This document shows positions 17,953 to 25,651 of a DNA stretch of 48,556 nt, one piece after another. The notes below the pieces were generated by a model. That model searched no databases and was not told where the DNA came from. It worked only from the letters and a program-made list of their open reading frames with translations. The number at the start of each line of letters is the position of its first letter. The stretch's first letter is position 1. A program made the position numbers and the translations under genes. Source of the stretch: CAZUQH01 sp964622465 (GTDB taxonomy: Bacteria; CG03; CAZUQH01); the NCBI GenBank assembly GCA_964622465.1, contig CAZUQH010000004.1, positions 1 through 48,556 of the forward strand, read 5' to 3'.

Positions 17953-18814
17953 AAATCTCCTGATATCTAGCGCTGGTTTGCTCAACAATGTGTACGGGCA
18001 GTTCAGGAGGAGGCGAGTTTTTGTCCCAACCGGATTGTTCCAGCCAATCGCGCACAAACTGTTTGTCCAGCGATGGCATATGCTTTCCTGGCTCCCAGTT
18101 TTTTGCTTCCCAGAATCTGGACGAATCAGGCGTCAGTATCTCGTCAATTAACATTATTTTTCCATTGTGCAACGCAAACTCAAATTTTGTGTCAGCAACG
18201 ATAATTCCACGGCTATCGGCGTATTCAACCGCGCGTTTGTATAATGCAAGTGTTTTTGTCTTCAATGCACGTCCGACTTCGGCACCCGTGTTTTGTATCA
18301 TCTGTTCTTCACTGATATTGATGTCATGGTTTCCAGCCTCAGATTTCGTAGCAGGAGTAAATATCGACTCAGGGAATCCGGACGACTCTACAAGCCCGGT
18401 TTGCATCTTAACTTTACCGGCCGTCCCATAAACCTGGTATTCTTTCCAGGCAGAACCAGCGAGCCATCCTCTCGCGACGCACTCGATATTTATTCTATAT
18501 CCTTTTTTTACAAGCATTGTCCGTCCATCAAGTATATCGGCGCACTTCTGCGCTTCTGGGGGAAAATCCTTTATTTTAACAGAAACAAGATGATTTGGAA
18601 CGATATCTTTCAACTTTTCAAACCAGAATGCTGCCATCTGGGTCAAAATCTGTCCCTTGCCGGGAATAGGCGTCGGCAACACGTAGTCAAATGCAGATAT
18701 TCTGTCGGTTGCAACAATCAAAAGATGCTCTCCAAGGTCGTAGATGTCCCGTACCTTACCCCTGAAAAATAAATTCAAGCCCTCTAGATTCGTCTCAGTA
18801 ACTACATTCTCCAT
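17933..18814 (-). CDS. purC: SAICAR synthetase PurC
   Basis: PurC ligates aspartate to CAIR. I start it at the ATG at 18814 (MENVVTETNLEGLNLF, 293 residues), directly after AAGGAGAGAT; an upstream TTG would add seven residues made mostly of that ribosome-binding site. Motifs include FRGKVRDIYDLG, ATDRISAFDYVLP, IECVARGWLAGSAWKEY and DEILTPDSSRFW. The length of about 290-300 corresponds to the single-domain enzyme of the Saccharomyces/Mycobacterium type rather than the 240-residue Bacillus type. Confidence 0.96.
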   Translation of the reverse strand: MENVVTETNLEGLNLFFRGKVRDIYDLGEHLLIVATDRISAFDYVLPTPIPGKGQILTQMAAFWFEKLKDIVPNHLVSVKIKDFPPEAQKCADILDGRTMLVKKGYRINIECVARGWLAGSAWKEYQVYGTAGKVKMQTGLVESSGFPESIFTPATKSEAGNHDINISEEQMIQNTGAEVGRALKTKTLALYKRAVEYADSRGIIVADTKFEFALHNGKIMLIDEILTPDSSRFWEAKNWEPGKHMPSLDKQFVRDWLEQSGWDKNSPPPELPVHIVEQTSARYQEIYDRLTR

Positions 18815-18840
18815 ATCTCTCCTTCTGGAGTACAACCCAA

Positions 18841-20001
18841 TTACTTGCCCATTCCTACTTTTTGCGCTTTCTGATACAATTTCCCTTCACTCTTTATCTC
18901 CGGTGCAATCATAATTTCAACCTGCTGCATCTCACGTATGTTCCTCACGCCGAGATTGCCCATACTTGTTTTTAGCGCGCCAACCAGGTTTTGTGTTCCA
19001 TCATCAAGCTGTGCAGGCCCGAAGAGAATCTCATCCAGGGTCCCACATGTTCCGACGTACACGCGGGTCCCGCGCGGCAACCACTGATGTGGAGTTGCCA
19101 TCCCCCAGTGATACCCGTTTCCCGGCGCTTCTTTTGCACGCGCAAAATTACTTCCAAGCATTACAGCATCTGCGCCTGCTGCAAATGCCTTGCAGACGTC
19201 ACCGCCGGTCGTCATACCACCGTCCGTTATCACATTAACGTATCTGCCTGTCCGCTTGTAATAGAAATCCCTCGCCTGTGCGCAGTCGACCGTTGCGGTA
19301 ATCTGCGGGACGCCGATTCCGAGCACGCCACGTGTAGTGCATGCTGCACCTGGCCCTATTCCAACAAGGATTCCATCACATCCGGTATCCATCAAGTCGA
19401 GTGCGACATCATAGCCAACACAATTCCCGATAATCACCGGAATCTTCATCTGGTTACAGAACTTGCTAAAGTCCAGCATCTTGTATTTTGTACTTTCGTG
19501 TTTTGCAGTTACGACAGTTGCCTGGACGACAAATACGTCACATCCGGCTTCCTGCGCCAGCGGGCCAAACTTGTCTGCACGTTGTGGAATTGCAGAAACA
19601 GCAGCATGGCCGCTGGTCTTCTTCATTTCCTGAATCCTTTTCACTATCAACTCTTCCTTTATTGGTTCACGGTAGATATCCTGGAAAATTTTCGTTGCCT
19701 CATCCGGCTTCGCATTTACGATTCTTTCTACAATTTCCCCGGGATTTTCATACCTTGCATATATCCCTTCAAGGTTAAGTACGGCGAGCCCGCCTCGCTT
19801 ATTCATCTGGATTGCAAATTTCGTGTCAACGACTCCGTCCATTGCAGAAGCAATAAATGGTATGTCAAATACGGTATCACGCAGCTTCCATTTAATGTCT
19901 ACTTCATCAGGATTGATGGTAAGCCGTCCGGGTACTAGACTAATCTCGTCAAACCCATAACCTCGTCTCGCATCTCTATCCTTGCCGATAAAAAATGACA
20001 T
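18841..20001 (-). CDS. guaB3: GuaB3 family IMP dehydrogenase-related protein
   Basis: This 386-residue TIM-barrel protein belongs to the IMPDH/GMP reductase superfamily and most resembles the GuaB3 group. The catalytic cysteine is C221 in GIGPGAACTTRG. There are no CBS domains, and the C-terminal part has the GuaB3-like WLPRGTRVYVGTCGTL and QNLVGALKTSMGNLG. The role is probably oxidation of IMP to XMP toward GMP, but GuaB3 proteins are less well characterised than GuaB. The ATG follows AGGAGGGA, nine bases after thyX. guaA is not nearby. Confidence 0.88.
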   Translation of the reverse strand: MSFFIGKDRDARRGYGFDEISLVPGRLTINPDEVDIKWKLRDTVFDIPFIASAMDGVVDTKFAIQMNKRGGLAVLNLEGIYARYENPGEIVERIVNAKPDEATKIFQDIYREPIKEELIVKRIQEMKKTSGHAAVSAIPQRADKFGPLAQEAGCDVFVVQATVVTAKHESTKYKMLDFSKFCNQMKIPVIIGNCVGYDVALDLMDTGCDGILVGIGPGAACTTRGVLGIGVPQITATVDCAQARDFYYKRTGRYVNVITDGGMTTGGDVCKAFAAGADAVMLGSNFARAKEAPGNGYHWGMATPHQWLPRGTRVYVGTCGTLDEILFGPAQLDDGTQNLVGALKTSMGNLGVRNIREMQQVEIMIAPEIKSEGKLYQKAQKVGMGK

Positions 20002-20010
20002 CAGTCCCTC

Positions 20011-20637
20011 CTATGTTTCCTTTTTTAGTACCGCAGTGCAACCTTTTTCGTTTATTACAAAATCACCGAACACCGCTGGTGCCTTCTGTTTGAGCTGTTT
20101 CAAACATTCCATGCAAGTACTGCGGATTTCCCACTGTGCACGCGGTGACAGCCGCAACTCAAAGATATGCCGCCACTCACGGAAATTTGCGCTCATCACG
20201 ATTTCACTGGTGCATGCGTTTGGCAACACAAACCTTGCATCTTCTCTCTTAACCCCCGCATCAAGCAGCGCACGATAGGCATTTCCTATATCTTCCATTG
20301 TTTTACGAAATATTTTTACTGCAGGTTGGTCTTTCTCTACGCCTGGCGGGATAACGTACTTGAAATTGTTTTCGTCTACATAACGCTGTGATTGTTGCGA
20401 GAATGAAGCGAGCCGGTGGCGGACAAGTTGATGTGTCATAGCGCGCGATACGCCAGAAATTCTGAAAGTCGCGCTTGCGTGTTCAAGTACGGAAGTATGT
20501 CCTGCCCTGAGCAACCGCTGAATAAAGGGCCCTGCGGTGTTTCGTCCTTTCCTGTCAAAAGAAAGATAGCACGTTCTTCCTGCTTCTTCTATTACCAATT
20601 CGGCTTTCGGTGTTATTGCAATCAGTTCAACTTTCAC
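20011..20637 (-). CDS. thyX: FAD-dependent thymidylate synthase ThyX
   Basis: ThyX methylates dUMP to dTMP using methylene-THF, FAD and NADPH, and leaves THF rather than DHF. The diagnostic RHRxxSxxxxSxR motif is intact at residues 73-85 (RHRLASFSQQSQR). The 208 residues end with the conserved NFREWRHIFELRL and a short extension. The start is GTG, 12 bases after dcd, with no strong ribosome-binding site. It works downstream of dcd, whose dUTP product must be hydrolysed to dUMP; no dUTPase gene is in the window. Confidence 0.97.
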   Translation of the reverse strand: MKVELIAITPKAELVIEEAGRTCYLSFDRKGRNTAGPFIQRLLRAGHTSVLEHASATFRISGVSRAMTHQLVRHRLASFSQQSQRYVDENNFKYVIPPGVEKDQPAVKIFRKTMEDIGNAYRALLDAGVKREDARFVLPNACTSEIVMSANFREWRHIFELRLSPRAQWEIRSTCMECLKQLKQKAPAVFGDFVINEKGCTAVLKKET

Positions 20638-20649
20638 AGCAATTTTGTC

Positions 20650-21204
20650 TCATAACTTTGGCAGCGTGATGCCTCGCTGCCCCTGATACTTTCCCTTCTT
20701 GCTGGAATAAGTTATACCGCACTGTTCATCGCCGAGGAGAAAGAGTACTTGCGCGATTCCTTCATTCGAATAGATTTTTGCAGGAAGAGGGGTGCTATTC
20801 GAGATTTCTATCGTGCAGTGTCCTTCCCACCCCGGTTCAAAAGGAGTCACATTGACAATTATACCACATCGTGCGTACGTGCTTTTGCCAAGGCAGATAC
20901 AGAGCACGTTCTTTGGAATCCTGAAATACTCCACGGATCTCGCAAGCACGAATGAATTCGGTGGAATCACGCAGAACTCTCCACGTACGTCGACAAACGA
21001 CCTCGTATCAAATGCCTTTGGGTCAACAACCATATTGTTTATGTTCGTAAAAATCTTAAATTCGTCACTTACTCTCATGTCATATCCGTAAGATGAAACA
21101 CCGTAGGAAATCTTGCCATCCCTTACCTGTTTTTCTTCAAACGGCTCTATCATCTTATACTCAAGAGCCATCTTCTTTATCCAGTTATCTGATTTTATTC
21201 CCAT
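20650..21204 (-). CDS. dcd: dCTP deaminase Dcd
   Basis: Dcd deaminates dCTP to dUTP, supplying the dUMP branch used by ThyX. The 184 residues carry SYGYDMRVSDEF, GKSTYARCG (nucleotide-binding serine and arginine) and HCTIEISNSTPLPAKIY with the catalytic glutamate, and end KYQGQRGITLPKL. It is the trimeric dUTPase-like fold. Whether it also hydrolyses dUTP, as in bifunctional archaeal enzymes, cannot be told. The ATG follows GGAGGA, 23 bases after nrdJ. Confidence 0.95.
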   Translation of the reverse strand: MGIKSDNWIKKMALEYKMIEPFEEKQVRDGKISYGVSSYGYDMRVSDEFKIFTNINNMVVDPKAFDTRSFVDVRGEFCVIPPNSFVLARSVEYFRIPKNVLCICLGKSTYARCGIIVNVTPFEPGWEGHCTIEISNSTPLPAKIYSNEGIAQVLFLLGDEQCGITYSSKKGKYQGQRGITLPKL

Positions 21205-21227
21205 TATTCCTCCATAGATTGAATTTT

Positions 21228-24200
21228 CTATTCACAACGCGAATATCCACACGCAGGGCACACGAGACAACCTTCCTGAAAGTACAGAGACGTCCCACAC
21301 TCAGGGCATTGAGCGGCATTGCCAAGAGTAGCACGTTCACCAGGAGTCATCTCGCGCAGTGGAGCATTATTCTTCAAACCCTGTTTTTGTTGTTTGCCCG
21401 CTTCCTTCTTTTTCATTTCAAAGTACGCATGTAGCGCTTTGCTTACGGCATCTGCACACGACAATACCACCCCTTCTTTCGTAAATCTTGGAGACGGACA
21501 TCTGATTCCTTGTAATTGCTGAATTATCACCTGTGGGTCGATTCCGGACCTTAATGCAAGAGAAATGAGCCGGCTTATAGCTTCCGATTGGCTTGCAGCG
21601 CACCCGCCAGATTTTCCCATTTGTGTAAATAGTTCAAACGGGCCATTTTCATCTTCATTTATTGTGACGTACAAATTACCGCAACCTGTTGACATTCGTA
21701 TCGTTTTTCCGCTGATTACAGACGGTCTCGGCCTTGGCCTTTTAAGTACCGTATCCGGCTCTTCTTTTTCCTTTGTTCCGACGGAAATCACGCCTTCCCT
21801 CGAGCCATCACGATATACGGTGACACCTTTACAACCAAGCTTCCACGCAAGCATGTAAGTGTGCCGTACGTCGTCCTGCGTTGCATCATGAGGAAAATTT
21901 ATTGTTTTTGAGATACTATTATGTATGTATTTTTGGAACGCTGCCTGCATCCTGATATGCCACTCTGGCGTAATTTCGTGTGCGGTCACGAACAACCGTT
22001 TAACATCATCCGGTACCTCCGCGATTTCCCTTAAATTACCTTTTTCTGCAACTTTTTCCATCAACTCTTCAGAGTAAAAATTGCGTTCTTTTGCGGCTTT
22101 TACGAAACGCGGATTAACCTCTATCAATCTGTCTTTATCCATTACCGTCTTAACGTAGGCGACTGCGAATAGCGGTTCGATTCCACTTGAACAGCCGGCA
22201 ATCATTGAGATTGTTCCTGTTGGAGCAATCGTAGTACAGGTAGCATTGCGTATACGCGGTGCACCCGGTACATTATATATACTCTGACTAAAATTTGGGA
22301 AGGCACCTCGTGTTTTTGCTATTTCCTGCGAAGCAAGGATTGATTCATTCTGAATGAATTTCATCAATTCCTGAGCAGTTTCTACTGCTTCTTTTGAATC
22401 GTATGGAATTCCCATTTGTATTAACAAATCGGCAAATCCCATTATTCCAAGACCTATCTTTCTGTTTGCTTTCGTCGTCTCCTCGATTTCTTTTATAGGA
22501 TAACGGTTCATATCAATTACGTTGTCAAGAAAGTGAACCCCAAGATGCACCACCTTACGCAAACGGTCCTGGTCAATTTCTATTTTGTCTTCCTCTGATT
22601 TTTTCACCATCCTGCCAAGATTTATTGACCCGAGAACGCAACTCTCATACGGCAAAAGCGGTTGCTCTCCGCAGTTTGATACCACTATCCCATTACAAAT
22701 AAAACTATGAGTTATTGGCTCAGTCAGATCGTACACTTCACGTATACCAGCAGGAGAAATTTGGGCTACCGAATCCTCAAAGTGGGTTTTATAAAATTCG
22801 TGTCCTTTTAGTTTTTCAATCTTTTTGCGGTGCATCATAGGCAGAAAGCCAATTTCTTTCATGAATCTGCTAAGGCAATCTCTGGAAATCTGAAGTTCAT
22901 ACAATTTTCCATCCAGCAGATATTGTTTTCGACCATTCTTTCCATTATATTCAAACCCTAAACGTTTGGGTCGATGTCTGGCATATATTCTGCTTTTTAT
23001 GCCAAACAATATGAGAAGCATCTGAGTTCCGTCTAGCAATTTTCGCGATTTAGACGTTAATCGAACATAACAGGTTCCATTTTTTGCAATTGCCATTGTT
23101 CCATCACTCGTAAATAATCCTTGCAGGAAACCAACAATGGCGTCTTTTGGTGCCGTAAATATGCTTGAAGGTACACATTTATTTTCTGCTTTTTCCTGTT
23201 TTAATCCCAGATTCACAAAATACTGTGCGAAGAACTTACTATGGTATGATAATTGATAACTCGAATTATTCCTATTGGCGACTTTTATCTTGTAGCCATA
23301 ATACCTATCACAGATTTCTTTCGCATAATGCATAAGTTGCTTTTGGTCATGCCCAAACGAAATGCCTACGCGGGATTCTTTATCAGAAAGAATCACCCAT
23401 CCGTCTCCTATCACCAATCCAATAATTTGCCCCAGTTCTCTATCCCAATATTGTGGCATGAAAAACTTGTATATTCTACCGTTTTCTCCTCTGATGACAT
23501 TATGGACATTGAATGGCAATTTTCTATCCCCATTAAATTTTACCTGGCCACATTGGATAAGTACTTGGTCTACGCCAGGTTTCAATTTACCTGCGGGTTT
23601 CCAGCCATCTGGCGTCATTATTTTATGGTCTGGTGTTACAACTACCTCATAGCCGCATTTTGTTTTTATTCTAATTGTCTCTTTCACTCCGGTTCGCCAA
23701 ACTCCAGCAGGCATACTCAGGATAGCCGATTCGGTAGGCTGTGTAAGTGTTGGGTGGCCACCATATATGAATTGTGGTAGCATACGCGGGTCAACCGCGA
23801 CCTTTGTTGAAGATTTTTTTGAGTCCCTTGCGAGTGCAGACATTGAAACAAGCCCTTTATCGGTTGGAATTAGTGAATCGCCTGTAACACAAGGGTTGGT
23901 GCTTTCTATATGACAGAGTGAAGGAGTAGGGTTATCTTCATCTATTCTGTCGATGAATATAATGCCGGGTTCTCCAGTTTCCCATGCATTCTGAATAATC
24001 ATATCAAACACTGTGCTCGCCTTTAGTTTCTTCACGTGTTCCCCATTCCTTGGGTTTATAAGGTCATATTCTTCGTCATTTTCAAGTGCGCGCATAAACT
24101 CGTTAGTTAGCGCTACCGAAATATTAAAGTTCGTTAGCCGTCCCGGCTGGCGCTTTGCTGTGATAAACTCAATTATATCAGGATGGTCTACTCTCAATAT

Positions 24201-24845
24201 GCCCATGTTTGCTCCACGCCGGCGTCCGCCTTGGCGTACGCTCTCCGTTGTCGCATTAAAAACTTCTATAAAAGAAAGCGGTCCACTGGCAACACCGTCG
24301 GTACTCTTCACCATATCACCCTTTGGCCTGAGGCGGGAAAAGGAAAAACCAGTTCCGCCACCGGTTTTCTGGATTATCGCGGTGTTGTGGACAGCGGTAA
24401 AAATTTCCTCCATCGAGTCACCAACTGGTAAGACGAAACAAGCAGATAATTGTTGCAGTTCCCTCCCTGCATTCATAAGAGTCGGTGAGTTAGGCAAAAA
24501 CTCAAGCGAGGCCATTACATGGTAAAATTCCTTTGCACTCGAAAGAACGTCCGCATTAAAGTCATAAAATCTGTCTGCTTCTGCAACGTTCCGTGCAACC
24601 CGCCAGAATAACTGTTCGGGTGTTTCGGCGGGCTCGCCATTTTCACCCTTTTTCAGGTAACGCTTCTTCAATATCTTATATGCGTTTTCCGTAAGTTTAA
24701 CCTCAGGATGCGGCGGTGCAAATTCGATTTTTCTTTGACCGGGCTGTTCGCTATTCAGTTGACTATATTCTTTCGTCTCTATTTGACCCCCAGGGTTATC
24801 GTTGGTGCTGCTTTGAATATTTTGTCTTTCGCTGTCATTGATCAT
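21228..24845 (-). CDS. nrdJ: Adenosylcobalamin-dependent (class II) ribonucleotide reductase with an intein
   Basis: NrdJ reduces ribonucleotides to deoxyribonucleotides with a cobalamin-derived thiyl radical and needs no oxygen. The reading frame is 1205 codons, of which residues 319-724 are an intein, leaving a 799-residue host protein. Active-site residues are C136 and C736 (redox pair), N317, C725 (radical cysteine) and E727 in the split NPCGEQPL motif. PTGTISMIAGCSSGIEP lies further on. There is no N-terminal ATP cone. The C-terminus has a zinc ribbon (CPEC and CPAC) and a final YSRCE. The ATG overlaps the nrdR stop (ATGA) after AGGAGGC. Confidence 0.96.
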   Translation of the reverse strand: MINDSERQNIQSSTNDNPGGQIETKEYSQLNSEQPGQRKIEFAPPHPEVKLTENAYKILKKRYLKKGENGEPAETPEQLFWRVARNVAEADRFYDFNADVLSSAKEFYHVMASLEFLPNSPTLMNAGRELQQLSACFVLPVGDSMEEIFTAVHNTAIIQKTGGGTGFSFSRLRPKGDMVKSTDGVASGPLSFIEVFNATTESVRQGGRRRGANMGILRVDHPDIIEFITAKRQPGRLTNFNISVALTNEFMRALENDEEYDLINPRNGEHVKKLKASTVFDMIIQNAWETGEPGIIFIDRIDEDNPTPSLCHIESTNPCVTGDSLIPTDKGLVSMSALARDSKKSSTKVAVDPRMLPQFIYGGHPTLTQPTESAILSMPAGVWRTGVKETIRIKTKCGYEVVVTPDHKIMTPDGWKPAGKLKPGVDQVLIQCGQVKFNGDRKLPFNVHNVIRGENGRIYKFFMPQYWDRELGQIIGLVIGDGWVILSDKESRVGISFGHDQKQLMHYAKEICDRYYGYKIKVANRNNSSYQLSYHSKFFAQYFVNLGLKQEKAENKCVPSSIFTAPKDAIVGFLQGLFTSDGTMAIAKNGTCYVRLTSKSRKLLDGTQMLLILFGIKSRIYARHRPKRLGFEYNGKNGRKQYLLDGKLYELQISRDCLSRFMKEIGFLPMMHRKKIEKLKGHEFYKTHFEDSVAQISPAGIREVYDLTEPITHSFICNGIVVSNCGEQPLLPYESCVLGSINLGRMVKKSEEDKIEIDQDRLRKVVHLGVHFLDNVIDMNRYPIKEIEETTKANRKIGLGIMGFADLLIQMGIPYDSKEAVETAQELMKFIQNESILASQEIAKTRGAFPNFSQSIYNVPGAPRIRNATCTTIAPTGTISMIAGCSSGIEPLFAVAYVKTVMDKDRLIEVNPRFVKAAKERNFYSEELMEKVAEKGNLREIAEVPDDVKRLFVTAHEITPEWHIRMQAAFQKYIHNSISKTINFPHDATQDDVRHTYMLAWKLGCKGVTVYRDGSREGVISVGTKEKEEPDTVLKRPRPRPSVISGKTIRMSTGCGNLYVTINEDENGPFELFTQMGKSGGCAASQSEAISRLISLALRSGIDPQVIIQQLQGIRCPSPRFTKEGVVLSCADAVSKALHAYFEMKKKEAGKQQKQGLKNNAPLREMTPGERATLGNAAQCPECGTSLYFQEGCLVCPACGYSRCE
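22674..23891 (-). other. Intein with LAGLIDADG homing endonuclease inside NrdJ
   Basis: The intein covers NrdJ residues 319-724 (406 residues). It begins with Cys in CVTGDSLIPT (block A) and has the block B motif VVVTPDHKIM with Thr404 and His407. Two LAGLIDADG helices follow, LGQIIGLVIGDGW (471-483) and VGFLQGLFTSDGT (571-583), both with the acidic residue. It ends ITHSFICNGIVVSN with terminal Asn724. The +1 residue is Cys725, the radical cysteine of the host enzyme. The penultimate residue is Ser rather than the usual His. Conserved elements look intact, so splicing is probably active. Confidence 0.95.
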
Positions 24846-25384
24846 TGTTTGCCTCCTGCGCGGGCCGTTTGCTGTGTTCTTGCAGATTTTCTTTTCAGGC
24901 GGTTCAGTTCTTTCAAGAACGCGTCAAGCCCGTCAAATTCCTTATATATAGATGCGAACCTTACATAAGCAACTTCATCCAATTTTTTCAACTTTCGAAG
25001 AATCATATCGCCGATTGTTTTTGAAGGTACTTCCATAATATAGTTCTGTAGTTCCTGTTCGATTTCCGATACCGTTTTCTCGATATCATCCTGTGACACA
25101 GGTCGTTTGATACAGGAACGCACAATACCATGGGTTATTTTGGCACGGTCAAACGGTTCGCGTCGCTGGTCACGCTTTACGACCATAAGAGGCATTTCTT
25201 CCGGTCTTTCATACGTGGTAAATCTTCTTTTGCAAGCGAGACATTCGCGACGCCTTCTTATAACTGCGCTTGAATCAATCGGGCGGGAATCGACAACTTT
25301 ATCAGTATCGGAGCCACAGAAGGGGCATTTCACTTTAATTTTAAACAGATTATCACGTACCAAAACCACAAAATGATGTGGCAT
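24842..25384 (-). CDS. nrdR: Transcriptional repressor NrdR
   Basis: NrdR senses dATP/ATP and represses ribonucleotide reductase genes. The protein has a zinc ribbon (KCPFCGS and RRECLACKRRF) and an ATP cone from about residue 65 (LMVVKRDQRREPFDRAKI to VAYVRFASIYKEF), with a basic tail. The ATG at 25384 gives 180 residues. Family members begin at MKCPFC, which would correspond to a GTG at 25333 (163 residues). The promoter predicts a transcript starting almost at the ATG, so a leaderless ATG start and the internal GTG are both possible. It is the first gene of the nucleotide operon. Confidence 0.95.
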   Translation of the reverse strand: MPHHFVVLVRDNLFKIKVKCPFCGSDTDKVVDSRPIDSSAVIRRRRECLACKRRFTTYERPEEMPLMVVKRDQRREPFDRAKITHGIVRSCIKRPVSQDDIEKTVSEIEQELQNYIMEVPSKTIGDMILRKLKKLDEVAYVRFASIYKEFDGLDAFLKELNRLKRKSARTQQTARAGGKQ

Positions 25385-25389
25385 TTAAC

Positions 25390-25419
25390 ACTATACCACA
25401 CTATCTGTTGCGTTGTCAA
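25390..25419 (-). promoter_or_regulatory. Promoter of the nrdR-nrdJ-...-purH operon with a possible NrdR-type direct repeat
   Basis: On the minus strand TTGACA (25414-25419) is followed after 18 bases by TATAGT (25390-25395). It is the only good promoter seen for the 22-kb run. On the plus strand ACACTAT occurs at 25388-25394 and again at 25398-25404, exactly one helical turn apart, across the -10 region. ACACTAT resembles half of the known NrdR box (acaCwAtATaTwGtgt), but the mirrored second half is missing. Regulation by NrdR is therefore only a suggestion. Confidence 0.6.
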
Positions 25420-25467
25420 GTCCTTTTGAAAATGTCCGAATAAAGCCAGTTTTGGCTAAAGAATTAT

Positions 25468-25497
25468 TTGACATTTCAGTTCTATCCGTGATATAAT
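25468..25497 (+). promoter_or_regulatory. Strong sigma70-type promoter upstream of the sugar ABC operon
   Basis: TTGACA at 25468-25473 and TATAAT at 25492-25497 with an 18-base spacer read toward the transporter genes. A second, extended -10 element TGGTATAAT lies at 25587-25595 without a clear -35. The first would give a leader of about 150 bases in which I recognise no riboswitch. Confidence 0.6.
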
Positions 25498-25651
25498 TCA
25501 TACCGCGTAGCGTTAGCCACTTAATAAAAAACCGCAAGAAAGTACCGGTAGAGAGCAAAAAAGTTATAGTATTTTTGTCGATTGCGTGGTATAATTGTTT
25601 GTCAAATTGCGGTATATATCAAGACGGAAAATTTGCAGACGGAGGTAAAGA

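Noticed and set aside
18991..19938. Plus-strand 315-codon open frame opposite guaB3
   Set aside because: Antisense to a conserved enzyme; Cys-, Phe- and His-rich composition and no ribosome-binding site.
21228..24845. Two separate genes or a frameshifted nrdJ
   Set aside because: The frame is continuous, and the 406-residue interruption has full intein motifs with exact junctions in NPCGEQPL.
25420..25651. Cobalamin riboswitch near class II RNR
   Set aside because: No B12-box-like core is visible on either strand, and the nrdR promoter leaves essentially no leader.
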